A stretch of DNA of 33,933 nt from RZZS01 sp964498755 (lineage in GTDB: Bacteria > Pseudomonadota > Alphaproteobacteria > Micavibrionales > Micavibrionaceae), in the NCBI GenBank assembly GCA_964498755.1, contig CAZCIB010000024.1, forward strand, positions 1 through 33,933, read 5' to 3'. The notes beneath the pieces are model-generated. The model saw only the letters and a list, made by a program, of their open reading frames with translations. It did no database searches and was not told the DNA's origin. Of this stretch, positions 15,913 to 23,620 are shown piece by piece. The position numbers were made by a program, and so were the translations under genes. Position 1 is the first letter of the stretch. Every line of letters starts with the position of its first letter.

Positions 15913-17820
15913 TTACTGGTGAACATTAACCTTTTTGGACACCTCTTCGAGACTCGTCAGTCCCTCGAGCACTTTAAGCATGCCATCGTCTTTCATGCTT
16001 TTGAAGTCTTTTTGTTTAGCTACTCTCTGTAAATCCGCTTTTGTGCCCTCTCCGGCGATCACTTCATCCAGTTCCTCGTCGAAAAGCAATATCTCCGCAA
16101 TCGCAACCCGGCCTTTATAGCCCTGCCCCGCACAGGCCGGACAACCGCCCTGTTTCGGCTTAAAGACCTGCGGGGGCTTTAATTCATCAACGCCAAGAAT
16201 TTGGCATTCCTCCGCATTCGCCGTGTACTCAATCTTGCATTCCTGACACAGGCGCCGCACAAGCCTTTGCGCAAAAACAGCTATGATTGCGCCCGCAATC
16301 ATGCCCGGCTTGAGCTCAAGGTCGAGAAGCCGCGGAATAGCGCCGAAGGAATCATTCGTATGCAGCGTCGTATAAACCTGGTGTCCCGTCATCGCCGCCT
16401 TGAGCGCCATGCCGGCAGTCACGGGATCGCGAATTTCACCGATGAAGATAATGTCCGGGTCCTGACGTAAAAGCGCCTTAATCCCGTCCGCAAATTCGAG
16501 AACGCCTTCACGCACATGCGTTTGCCGGATCATGGGAAGCGAATATTCAACCGGGTCTTCCAGCGTCTGAATGTTGACTTCAACGTTGTTAATTTCGTTG
16601 AGCATGGAATAAAGACTGGTCGTCTTACCGCTCCCGGTCGGGCCGGTCACAATAATGATCCCCTCGGGCCTGCTCTGAGCGTTTTTGATTTTTCTCATAT
16701 TTTCTTCGCTAAAGCCAAGCCCCTCGAGCGGCATGATGCTCTGGCTTTTGTCGAGTACCCGCAGAACTATATTCTCGCCCCAGACCGTGGGCAGGGAAGA
16801 AACACGGAAATCCGCCTCGCGTCCGCCAACGTTAAGGTTAAAACGCCCGTCCTGCGGCGACAGCTTATCTGCGATATTCATGCCGGACATGATCTTGATA
16901 CGCTGGGAAATCGCGTTCCAGTGCTGCTTGTGCAGAATTTGCGCCGTAAAGAGGACGCCGTCTTTCCGGTTGCGCAAGCGCACGAAATTCTCTTCCGGCT
17001 CGAAGTGCAAGTCGGAGCACCCTGTTTTCACGGCGTCTGAAACAAGGCCGTTTACAAGGCGCACGACCGGATGCGCATAACTGTCCTCTTCAGCAATCTT
17101 GGAGAGATCGATTTCCCCTTCTTCTTCAAGCTCTTTTAGAATGTCGTTAATAGAGCTTGCATAACCGTAAGCGGCGTCTATCGCGTCCGAGATAAGAGAA
17201 GACATGGTAACAAGCGGCTTAAAGTTGACGCCCTTCGGATAAAGACGGCGAAGGGTATCCAGCGCAACGACGTCATAAGGATCAGCCATCGCGACGCGGA
17301 CTTCGCTTTCGCCATCGAAAGAAACAGGCAAGACCTGAAGCTTCAGAGCCAGCTGCTTATCTACGAACCTGAGCGCATCGGCGTCAACAATGGTATGCTT
17401 GGGGTCGAAAACCTCAGCTCCTGAACTCTCGGCCAGAAAAGACGTGAGCGTTTCTTCATCTATAAAGCCAAGCTCAACAAAGATCGCGCCGAGCATTTTG
17501 CCTGAGAGTTTTTTCTCCTGCAGCGCAACGTTGAGCTGATCCTTGGTGATCAGCCCCATCTCGATCAGGCGATCGCCAATACGCTTCTTGCCAGCGCCGT
17601 CCTCGGCCTGCTCTGTCACCGCTTTTCCTGAAGGCACAAGGGCAGACCCGGTCGACCCCTGCTCGCCGGAAGCGGCTCCATGCGCGCCTTGCCGCTCTTT
17701 TCCTCGCGGAGCCGGGCTGATAACTTCTTCACTGTCAGTACGCTCTTCAGGCTCCCCCTCAAGAACAAGGCCTGACATATCGACGTCATCGCCGCCAGCA
17801 TTGTTGTCGTTGTTTATCAT
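15913..17820 (-). CDS. pilB: PilB/MshE pilus extension ATPase with tandem MshEN domain
   Basis: This 635-residue GspE-family ATPase powers pilus assembly. An unstructured acidic leader (1-78) precedes an MshEN-type domain. It consists of two 24-residue motifs (80-103, RIGDRLIEMGLI...; 109-132, MLGAIFVELGFI...) exactly 5 residues apart, the pattern that binds cyclic di-GMP in MshE. The ATPase core has Walker A GPTGSGKT (393-400), Asp box IQTLEDPVEY (417-426), Walker B DPDIIFIGEIRD (454-465), the His box TGHQVYTTLHTND (478-490) and a zinc site with CQEC (525-528) and CPAC (560-563). Motif II has Met where Arg is usual, and both motifs lack the final Gln. It is the first gene of the pilus block. 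Confidence 0.92.
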   Translation of the reverse strand: MINNDNNAGGDDVDMSGLVLEGEPEERTDSEEVISPAPRGKERQGAHGAASGEQGSTGSALVPSGKAVTEQAEDGAGKKRIGDRLIEMGLITKDQLNVALQEKKLSGKMLGAIFVELGFIDEETLTSFLAESSGAEVFDPKHTIVDADALRFVDKQLALKLQVLPVSFDGESEVRVAMADPYDVVALDTLRRLYPKGVNFKPLVTMSSLISDAIDAAYGYASSINDILKELEEEGEIDLSKIAEEDSYAHPVVRLVNGLVSDAVKTGCSDLHFEPEENFVRLRNRKDGVLFTAQILHKQHWNAISQRIKIMSGMNIADKLSPQDGRFNLNVGGREADFRVSSLPTVWGENIVLRVLDKSQSIMPLEGLGFSEENMRKIKNAQSRPEGIIIVTGPTGSGKTTSLYSMLNEINNVEVNIQTLEDPVEYSLPMIRQTHVREGVLEFADGIKALLRQDPDIIFIGEIRDPVTAGMALKAAMTGHQVYTTLHTNDSFGAIPRLLDLELKPGMIAGAIIAVFAQRLVRRLCQECKIEYTANAEECQILGVDELKPPQVFKPKQGGCPACAGQGYKGRVAIAEILLFDEELDEVIAGEGTKADLQRVAKQKDFKSMKDDGMLKVLEGLTSLEEVSKKVNVHQ

Positions 17821-17945
17821 CTAGAGTCGGCTTCGTTTGAATCCTGTTGTTGCTGGTTCCGTTATGAACCTTTTATTTCACTGTTATTTTACAAGGAAAA
17901 GTACGAAGAATTCATTAAACAATCCGGCAAAAATGACAATAAAAT

Positions 17946-17973
17946 CAAATAGTTTACATAAAATAATTGTCAA
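17946..17973 (-). promoter_or_regulatory. Candidate sigma-70 promoter of the pilus operon
   Basis: On the minus strand, a perfect TTGACA (17973-17968) is followed 16 nt later by TATTTG (17951-17946), in an AT-rich 156-nt gap between nhaD and pilB. The -10 box is poor. It lies about 125 nt before the pilB ATG. I found no intrinsic terminator after nhaD, so read-through could also feed the operon. Confidence 0.4.
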
Positions 17974-17976
17974 CAA

Positions 17977-19356
17977 TCACATATTCAGCCAGATATGCGT
18001 TCCGACCGCGCCAATATAGCCGAGCGCAAGTATTGGAGTCCATTTGAGGTGCGAGAGGAAGGTGTACTGCCCGCGCGCCACGCCCATGAGCGCCACGCCT
18101 GCGGCCGAGCCGATCGAAAGCATGCTGCCCCCGACGCCGGTCGTCAGCGTAATCAGCAGCCATTGATCGACGCCCATCTCCGGGCTCATACTGAGAACAG
18201 CGAACATGACCGGGATGTTATCGATCACAGCGGACGCCGCCCCGAGAATGATATTGGTTATCGTCGCGCCCCAGCCGTCATACATGGCCGTTGAGGCAAA
18301 CTCGAGATAACCGAGGAACGCCAGCCCGCCGACGCTGAAAATAACGCCAAAGAAAAACAGCAGCGTATCCCACTCCGCGCTCGCGACCAGCTCGAGGATA
18401 TCAAAATCCTTATCCGCGCCCTTGCCCGTCATGCGCAGGTAATAAGACATGAACATGAGAAGCGACAAACCCGTCATCATGCCCAGAAACGGGGGCAGGC
18501 CCAAAAACTGCTCGAACGCGACGGCCATGGCGATCGTACAAAGCCCGAGGAAAATAATCGCTCGCGCGCCGCGTTTCATGCTCATGCTCTCCTTCATGCT
18601 CCAAGGCATGCCCTTGGGCACGAACGGATACATCAGCGCCATGGGAATCAGGAAACAGACAAGCGCCGGAAAGAACAGCTGAAAGAAGGTGAAAAACTCG
18701 ACCTTGCCCGCCTGCCAGACCATCAGCGTGGTGATATCACCGAACGGGCTGAACGCCCCGCCCGCATTCGCGGCGTTCACGACATTGACGCATGAGATGG
18801 CGACAAAGCGCGGATCGTTCCCGCCGACCGCCATAACGACGGCGCCCAGCACCAGCGCCGTTGTCAGGTTATCGGCAATCGGCGAGAGGAAGAACGCCAC
18901 GATCCCCGTCACCACAAAAAGCTGGCGCGTGTTAAGACCCGCCTGCACAAGCTTGACCCGGAGCGTTGCGAAGACGCGCCGCTCCTGCAGCGCGGCGATA
19001 TAGGTCATCGCGGCGAGCAAAAACAGCAAAAGGCCCGCATATTCATCCAGCCCATGAAAGATAGCCGCGCGCATCTGCTCATGTGAAATGCCGTATTGCG
19101 GGGCGATGAAGCCTATCGTCATCCATATCACGCCCGCGCCGAACATCACCGGCTTGGACTTGCGCATATGATGCTGCTCTTCCGTCAGGACTGCCGCATA
19201 GGAAATCACAAAGACGACCAGACAAAAAATGCCGGCCCAGTGCGTCATAAGTTCCGCCGAATCCGCTGTTTGATGGGCTTCGGAGACTATTGCCAGCGCA
19301 TGCGATGGCAACAGAACGAGCAAAACCGGAAGAAAAAGAAAAAATACGCCGCGCAT
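17977..19356 (-). CDS. nhaD: NhaD-type Na+/H+ antiporter
   Basis: This 459-residue inner-membrane protein starts with a signal-like segment (LFLPVLLVLLPSHALA) and has about 12 further hydrophobic helices. Family features include SPIADNLTTALVLGAVVMAVGG, NAANAGGAFSPFGDITTLMVW (with the conserved Asn and Asp residues) and AASAVIDNIPVMFAVLSM near the C-terminus. NhaD exports Na+ or Li+ in exchange for protons and is common in marine or halophilic bacteria. It is divergent from the receiver-Hpt gene, with a 127-nt shared upstream region. A possible -35 TTGACA lies there on its strand without a good -10. Confidence 0.92.
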   Translation of the reverse strand: MRGVFFLFLPVLLVLLPSHALAIVSEAHQTADSAELMTHWAGIFCLVVFVISYAAVLTEEQHHMRKSKPVMFGAGVIWMTIGFIAPQYGISHEQMRAAIFHGLDEYAGLLLFLLAAMTYIAALQERRVFATLRVKLVQAGLNTRQLFVVTGIVAFFLSPIADNLTTALVLGAVVMAVGGNDPRFVAISCVNVVNAANAGGAFSPFGDITTLMVWQAGKVEFFTFFQLFFPALVCFLIPMALMYPFVPKGMPWSMKESMSMKRGARAIIFLGLCTIAMAVAFEQFLGLPPFLGMMTGLSLLMFMSYYLRMTGKGADKDFDILELVASAEWDTLLFFFGVIFSVGGLAFLGYLEFASTAMYDGWGATITNIILGAASAVIDNIPVMFAVLSMSPEMGVDQWLLITLTTGVGGSMLSIGSAAGVALMGVARGQYTFLSHLKWTPILALGYIGAVGTHIWLNM

Positions 19357-19483
19357 GATTCAGCCTGTTTTTCCCTCAATTTTCCGGCAGCCGGTCCGGT
19401 CGTGTCAACAGCTAAAGATAAACGCGGGAGTGTTGTTTCATTTGACCTAATTTGACAAAGCCCGGCAAAGACATTTATTCTGG

Positions 19484-20353
19484 ATGAGGACTAAACGCGT
19501 ACACTTTACGGATAAAATAATCACTGTGACGGCAGATAAAGCAAATGCCCCGGATTCAGATCCGGAAAACCAAAACCACAATCCGGAGGGGGATTTTTTC
19601 AGCGGTCGCATACTTCTTGTAGAAGATCTGAAAGTTAATCGCGATCTTGTCGCCGCAATTCTCAAGAACAAGGGCCACGCCGTTGTGACCGCCTCTAACG
19701 GCGCAGAGGCGCTCGAGCTGGTGCAGGCGGAAAAGTTTGACCTTGTTCTGCTGGACATCCAGATGCCCGTCCTGAACGGCATACAAGTCGCCAAAGCCAT
19801 CCGGCAGGACTTTTGCGTCAGTCACACGGTTCTGCCTTTACTGGCCTTCACCGCGCGCTCGGTCACATCCGAAATCAAGGAGTTCTACGAAGCCGGGATG
19901 GACGACTACATCATCAAGCCAGCCCACCCTGACATGCTTTGCCAGATCGTTCACAGCTGGCTGATCGGTACGGAAATGACCACGGTCTACGCGCCGCTCA
20001 ACCGGGGGCACTTGCCGCTTATAGATTTTGAAGTTCTGAAAGCCGCGCATGCGCATCTCGGCGAGGAGGCGCTGAACTCTTTTTACGCGGAAATGCGCGA
20101 CGCGTTTTCCGCAACGTTTCAGGATTTCCTGAACGGCCTGACCGGCGCGGAACAAATGCGGGCCGAAACGCATAATCTGGCCTCGACATCCGGGAGCCTT
20201 GGCTTTCTCAGGCTTTCCGCCAAATGCCGCGAGCTTCTCGAGCTTTGCCTCGAAGGCCATCTTGAGGATGAAAGTCAGGCTTGCCGGGAACTCTCGGCTC
20301 TGTTTCAGGAAACGCTCGAGGCTTACGAGCGTTTCCGTCAAAGCGGTTCTTGA
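19484..20353 (+). CDS. Response-regulator receiver and Hpt phosphotransfer protein
   Basis: This 289-residue two-domain phosphorelay protein has no output DNA-binding or enzyme domain. The receiver domain (about 42-160) has RILLVED, the phospho-acceptor D91 in DLVLLDIQMP, Thr in LLAFTAR and K145 in DDYIIKPAHP. The Hpt domain (about 190-285) carries the expected His230 in ETHNLASTSGSLGF. It would pass phosphate between a separate kinase and another regulator. The start is uncertain. The ATG at 19484 has a weak ribosome site, and a TTGACA (19452-19457) with TATTCT (19476-19481) would place the RNA start after it. A GTG at 19526 still leaves both domains intact. No kinase gene is adjacent. Confidence 0.85.
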   Translation: MRTKRVHFTDKIITVTADKANAPDSDPENQNHNPEGDFFSGRILLVEDLKVNRDLVAAILKNKGHAVVTASNGAEALELVQAEKFDLVLLDIQMPVLNGIQVAKAIRQDFCVSHTVLPLLAFTARSVTSEIKEFYEAGMDDYIIKPAHPDMLCQIVHSWLIGTEMTTVYAPLNRGHLPLIDFEVLKAAHAHLGEEALNSFYAEMRDAFSATFQDFLNGLTGAEQMRAETHNLASTSGSLGFLRLSAKCRELLELCLEGHLEDESQACRELSALFQETLEAYERFRQSGS

Positions 20354-20377
20354 CAGTTTCTCTCAGATGTGTATATT
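20350..20377 (+). promoter_or_regulatory. Sigma-70 promoter of the rplU-rpmA transcript
   Basis: A perfect TTGACA (20350-20355), a 16-nt spacer and TATATT (20372-20377) lie at the very end of the receiver-Hpt gene and run into the gap. The RNA would start near 20384, leaving a leader of about 27 nt before rplU. This is the clearest promoter in the window. Confidence 0.65.
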
Positions 20378-20410
20378 CAATGATCTCAAATCAACGATGG
20401 AATACGAAAA

Positions 20411-20725
20411 ATGTTTGCGATACTGAGAACCGGCGGCAAGCAATACAAGGTTTCTAAAGACGACCGCATCCAGGTTGAAAAGCTGGACGCGCAGGAGGGC
20501 GACAAGCTCGACCTTGACGACGTGCTGCTTGTGAACGACGGAAAAAAAACGACGGTTGGCGCGCCCAAAGTGGAAGGCGCAAAAGTGATAGCGAAGGTGA
20601 TCAGCCAGACGCGCGCGCCGAAAATTACGGTTTTCAAGAAAAAACGCCGTCAGAACTACCGCCGCAAGAAAGGTCACAAGCAGGACCTGACAGTGCTGGA
20701 AATCACAGACATCAAAGCGGCTTAA
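20411..20725 (+). CDS. rplU: 50S ribosomal protein L21
   Basis: This 104-residue protein has the L21 start MFAILRTGGKQYKV, the middle DDVLLVNDGKK and the basic C-terminal part FKKKRRQNYRRKKGHKQ that binds 23S rRNA. Length and motifs match bacterial L21. It begins the conserved order rplU-rpmA-obg and has a strong promoter just upstream. Confidence 0.97.
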   Translation: MFAILRTGGKQYKVSKDDRIQVEKLDAQEGDKLDLDDVLLVNDGKKTTVGAPKVEGAKVIAKVISQTRAPKITVFKKKRRQNYRRKKGHKQDLTVLEITDIKAA

Positions 20726-20761
20726 ACATTAAAGTTAAGATAAGGATTTAAGGAGAACGAC

Positions 20762-21043
20762 ATGGCGCACAAGAAGGCGGGCGGCAGCTCAAGAAACGGA
20801 CGCGATACGGCTGGACGGCGTCTCGGCGTGAAACGCTACGGCGGCGAAATTGTGCTTGCAGGCAACATCATAGTCCGCCAGCGTGGCACGAAATACAACG
20901 CGGGCCGCAATGTCGGCATCGGCAAGGACCACACCCTTTTCGCTCTTGTCGACGGTCAGGTCAAATTTTCCAAAGGCGTCGCCGGCAAGCCGTTCGTCAG
21001 CATCCTTGCGGCCAATGACATGCAAGCCGAAGCGGCGGAATAA
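20762..21043 (+). CDS. rpmA: 50S ribosomal protein L27
   Basis: This 93-residue protein begins MAHKKAGGSSRNGRDTAGRR, the N-terminal tail that reaches the peptidyl-transferase centre. It continues with LGVKRYGGEIVLAGNIIVRQ and GTKYNAGRNVGIGKDHTLFA. No Firmicutes-type N-terminal prepeptide is present. It has AAGGAGAA as ribosome site and lies 36 nt after rplU in the same transcript. Confidence 0.97.
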   Translation: MAHKKAGGSSRNGRDTAGRRLGVKRYGGEIVLAGNIIVRQRGTKYNAGRNVGIGKDHTLFALVDGQVKFSKGVAGKPFVSILAANDMQAEAAE

Positions 21044-21051
21044 GCTTTTAA

Positions 21052-21133
21052 GAATCTCGGAATCGCAGAATCTCGGAATCGCGGAACAAAGAATAAATTT
21101 CCGAGATTCCGAGATTCCGAAGTTCCGGGATTC
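21052..21133 (+). repeat. Periodic 8-nt-word hairpin between rpmA and obg
   Basis: The left arm (21052-21086) is made of 8-nt words GAATCTCG, GAATCGCA, GAATCTCG, GAATCGCG. The right arm (21099-21133) is the inverted set TTCCGAGA, TTCCGAGA, TTCCGAAG, TTCCGGGA. About 28 of 35 positions pair around a 12-nt AT-rich loop. The right arm ends 6 nt before the obg ATG and includes the only GGGA that could act as ribosome site. The hairpin could thus limit obg translation or separate the ribosomal and GTPase parts of the message. Confidence 0.8.
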
Positions 21134-21139
21134 CCAGAC

Positions 21140-22150
21140 ATGAAATTCCTCGATCAAGCCAAAATCTATCTTAAAAGCGGCGACGGCGGCGCGGGATGTC
21201 TCTCGTTCCGCCGCGAGAAATATATCGAGTTCGGCGGGCCGGACGGCGGCAACGGCGGGCGCGGCGGCGATATTATTTTCGAGACCAGCAAGGCCCTCAA
21301 CACGCTCATCGATTTCCGCTACACGCAGCATTTCAAGGCGCAGAACGGCCACTCCGGCGCAGGCCGCAACAAAACCGGCGCTGGCGGCGAAGACTGCGTC
21401 ATCACGGTGCCTGCGGGCACGCAAATTCTCGCCGAGGATCAGGAAACCCTGCTCGCCGATATGCTCGAGGACGGGCAGCGCATGGTGTTTCTGAAGGGCG
21501 GGGACGGCGGCTTCGGCAATGCGCATTACAAAAGCTCGACCAATCAGGCCCCGCGCAAGACCACGCCCGGCTGGCCGGGGCAGGAAATGGCCGTCTGGCT
21601 GCGGCTGAAACTTGTCGCCGACGTCGGGATCGTCGGCCTGCCCAATGCCGGGAAATCCACGTTCCTCTCCGTCGTCTCGCAGGCCAAGCCCAAAATCGCG
21701 GACTACCCTTTTACCACCTTGCACCCCAATCTCGGCGTCGTACGCAAGGGCGAATACGACTTCGTGATAGCGGACATTCCGGGCCTGATCGAGGGCGCGC
21801 ATGAAGGCCACGGCCTCGGCGACCGTTTCCTCGGGCATGTCGAGCGCACATCGGTTTTATTGCATCTGATCGACGTCACGCAGGACGACCCGGCAGGTGC
21901 CTATTTCACGATCAGAAACGAGTTGAAGGAATACGGCCACGGGCTTGAAGATAAACAGGAAATCATCGCCCTGAATAAAACGGACGCTTTGCCGGACGAA
22001 GAACGCGACGCCCGCCTTGAAGCGTTTTACAATCAAACCGGAACCGCCCCCCTCCTCCTCTCCGCCGTCACGGGCAAAAACGTCGATGCGGTTTTGTACA
22101 AACTCGGGGAAGTCGTGCGAGAGAACAAAACAGACGCAACGCCGGAATAA
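21140..22150 (+). CDS. obg: GTPase Obg (CgtA), ribosome-associated
   Basis: This essential GTPase acts in large-subunit assembly and stress response. The protein (336 residues) has the glycine-rich Obg fold (about 1-158; KSGDGGAGCLSFRREKY, GGPDGGNGGRGGD). The G domain has G1 GLPNAGKS (166-173), G2 around YPFTTLHPNLG, G3 DIPG (212-215), G4 NKTD (279-282) and a G5 with LLLSAVTGKN. There is no C-terminal OCT domain, which is usual in alphaproteobacteria. The start is fixed by the family N-terminus MKFLDQAKIYLKSGDGG. Its ribosome site is weak and lies inside the preceding hairpin arm. Confidence 0.96.
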   Translation: MKFLDQAKIYLKSGDGGAGCLSFRREKYIEFGGPDGGNGGRGGDIIFETSKALNTLIDFRYTQHFKAQNGHSGAGRNKTGAGGEDCVITVPAGTQILAEDQETLLADMLEDGQRMVFLKGGDGGFGNAHYKSSTNQAPRKTTPGWPGQEMAVWLRLKLVADVGIVGLPNAGKSTFLSVVSQAKPKIADYPFTTLHPNLGVVRKGEYDFVIADIPGLIEGAHEGHGLGDRFLGHVERTSVLLHLIDVTQDDPAGAYFTIRNELKEYGHGLEDKQEIIALNKTDALPDEERDARLEAFYNQTGTAPLLLSAVTGKNVDAVLYKLGEVVRENKTDATPE

Positions 22151-22158
22151 TTTTTAAG

Positions 22159-22210
22159 GCGCGAAGGACCGAAGACGCGAAGATATCTTCGTAACTTCGG
22201 GTCTTCGCGC
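22159..22210 (+). repeat. Nested GAAG-word hairpin after obg
   Basis: The left arm 22159-22174 and right arm 22195-22210 (CTTCGGGTCTTCGCGC) pair at 14 of 16 positions. Between them lies a perfect 14-nt palindrome, CGAAGATATCTTCG (22178-22191). GAAG recurs every 8 nt. It begins 9 nt after the obg stop and has no U-run after it. A second small hairpin (TGAATAAG/CTTATTCA, 22215-22233) and the palindrome GCTGCGCGCAGC before GTATTTTTA follow; the latter could act as a weak terminator. Confidence 0.65.
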
Positions 22211-22257
22211 TCAATGAATAAGAGGCTTATTCAGTGCTGCGCGCAGCGTATTTTTAT

Positions 22258-22397
22258 AACTACAGAGCGCGCAGAGTACGCAGAGAATCGAGCTCCTGAA
22301 GAAACCTCTGCGCCCTCTGCGATCTCTGTAGCTTAAAAACTTTCTGGCGAAAATCAGGAGCTAAAACGGATTATTATTTGTTCAAGTGACTATATTA
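22258..22397. repeat. Dispersed hairpin repeat, copy 3 (long form)
   Basis: The left arm (22260-22285) has three 9-nt words CTACAGAGC, GCGCAGAGT, ACGCAGAGA. The right arm (22306-22332) carries the inverted words ending CTCTGTAG. As in copy 2 (1461-1603), the hairpin is followed by a conserved tail with TTTCTGGCGA, AATCAGG, GGATTATTATT and GACTATAT. It fills much of the 314-nt gap between obg and proB, in which no gene is seen. Confidence 0.8.
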
Positions 22398-22412
22398 GCG
22401 CTGCGTGCCGCT

Positions 22413-22455
22413 TCTTTATCTTTGTGTTCTTTGTGTCTTTGTGACTTGGTGGTAA
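22413..22455. repeat. CTTTGTG word repeat before proB
   Basis: CTTTGTG occurs at 22420, 22429 and 22437, then GTGACTTGGTGGTAAAA. The periodicity of 8-9 nt resembles one arm of the other word hairpins, but no opposite arm is present. Its last part, GGTGG, lies about 12 nt before the proB ATG and is the nearest purine-rich ribosome site. Confidence 0.5.
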
Positions 22456-22464
22456 AACCCCTCT

Positions 22465-23616
22465 ATGAACATGACAAGCACAGACATCCCGCAACGTATT
22501 CACGCATCAAATCGCGTTGTCATCAAGATCGGCTCGGCCTTGGTGGCGGATGATGTAAGTGGCGGCGCGAAAACGGACTGGCTGCGTGCGCTGGCGGGCG
22601 ATATCGCAGGGCTGAAACAACAGGGCAAGGACGTCGTGATCGTCTCCTCCGGCGCGATTGCGCTGGGCCGCGCGGTTATCGCCATTTCCGGCGAGACGCC
22701 GCCCTCCGCCATACCTCTCGACCAGAAGCAGGCCGCCGCCGCGACGGGGCAAATTCTGCTGATTAAGGCTTTCCGGGACGCGTTCACCGCGCATGACATG
22801 ACGATTGCGCAAATCCTGCTCTCTCCTCACGACACGGAAAACCGCCGCGCGCATCTCAACGCCCGCGCGACGATGCAGGCGCTGATGGAGCGCGGCATAA
22901 TTCCCGTCATTAACGAGAACGACACGGTTTCGACCGAGGAAATCCGCTTCGGTGACAACGACCGTCTCGCCGCCCGGGTTGGACAAATGATCGAGGCCGA
23001 TCTCGTCATGCTGCTCTCGAGCGTCGACGGTCTTTACAGCGGCAATCCGGACAAAGACCCGGACGCGCGCCATATCCCGTATATTGAAAAAATTGACGCC
23101 GCGATTGCGGCCATGGCCGGGGACGCGCCGGAAGGCATCAGCACAGGCGGCATGATCTCGAAACTCGAAGCAGCGCAGATGGCCACGCATGCGGGCGCGG
23201 CGATGCTGATCGCCGACGGGCGCGCGCTGTCTCCCGTTACCGCGCTTCTTGAAGGTGCGGCGAAAGCCACATGGTTTGCGCCCGCCGAGACTATAGAAAA
23301 CGCGCGCAAACGCTGGATCCGCGCGCATGTGGAGCCGTCCGGCGAGATCGTTATTGATGACGGGGCAATAACCGCGCTCCGCAACGGCAAAAGCCTTTTG
23401 CCGATAGGCGTCACGCGCGTCAGGGGAAATTTCGCGCGCGGCGACGCCGTGACCGTTACGGATCAGGATGGCCGGAAAATCGCAATCGGGCTCGTCGCCT
23501 TTCATTCGGAGGACTCAAAACGCATTGCCGGATTGAAAAGCCATGAACTCGAGCCTATCTTGGGTTATGCGGGGCGTTCCGAAATGATCCGCCGCGATGA
23601 TCTGGTTTTGGTTTAA
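22465..23616 (+). CDS. proB: Glutamate 5-kinase
   Basis: ProB phosphorylates L-glutamate, the first step of proline synthesis. The 383-residue protein has the amino-acid kinase fold: RVVIKIGSALVAD at the start, VIVSSGAIALG, PVINENDTVSTEEIRFGDND, VMLLSSVDGLY and GGMISKLEAAQMATHAG. A C-terminal PUA domain (about 285-375, with LLPIGVTRVRGNFARGD) is present, as in long-form ProB. ATGs at 22465 and 22471 are both possible starts. Proline-pathway partner proA is not in the window. The gene follows obg in the usual alphaproteobacterial order but after a 314-nt repeat-rich gap. Confidence 0.95.
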   Translation: MNMTSTDIPQRIHASNRVVIKIGSALVADDVSGGAKTDWLRALAGDIAGLKQQGKDVVIVSSGAIALGRAVIAISGETPPSAIPLDQKQAAAATGQILLIKAFRDAFTAHDMTIAQILLSPHDTENRRAHLNARATMQALMERGIIPVINENDTVSTEEIRFGDNDRLAARVGQMIEADLVMLLSSVDGLYSGNPDKDPDARHIPYIEKIDAAIAAMAGDAPEGISTGGMISKLEAAQMATHAGAAMLIADGRALSPVTALLEGAAKATWFAPAETIENARKRWIRAHVEPSGEIVIDDGAITALRNGKSLLPIGVTRVRGNFARGDAVTVTDQDGRKIAIGLVAFHSEDSKRIAGLKSHELEPILGYAGRSEMIRRDDLVLV

Positions 23617-23620
23617 TGAC

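Noticed and set aside
310..17820. Type II secretion system instead of a pilus
   Set aside because: PilT and PilU, the MshL-type secretin and the lack of GspG/H/I/J/K pseudopilins favour a retractable pilus, although the GspL-like fusion is shared with T2SS.
20789..21838. 349-residue minus-strand frame antisense to rpmA and obg
   Set aside because: It is a shadow of two well-supported genes, spans the repeat hairpin between them, and has no family-like features.
21052..22455. CRISPR array
   Set aside because: Repeat words are 8-9 nt, degenerate and without unique spacers; no cas genes are present.
22507..23505. 332-residue minus-strand frame antisense to proB
   Set aside because: The sequence is low-complexity, rich in Arg, Asp and Gly, as expected for the opposite strand of a GC-rich gene; proB is certain.
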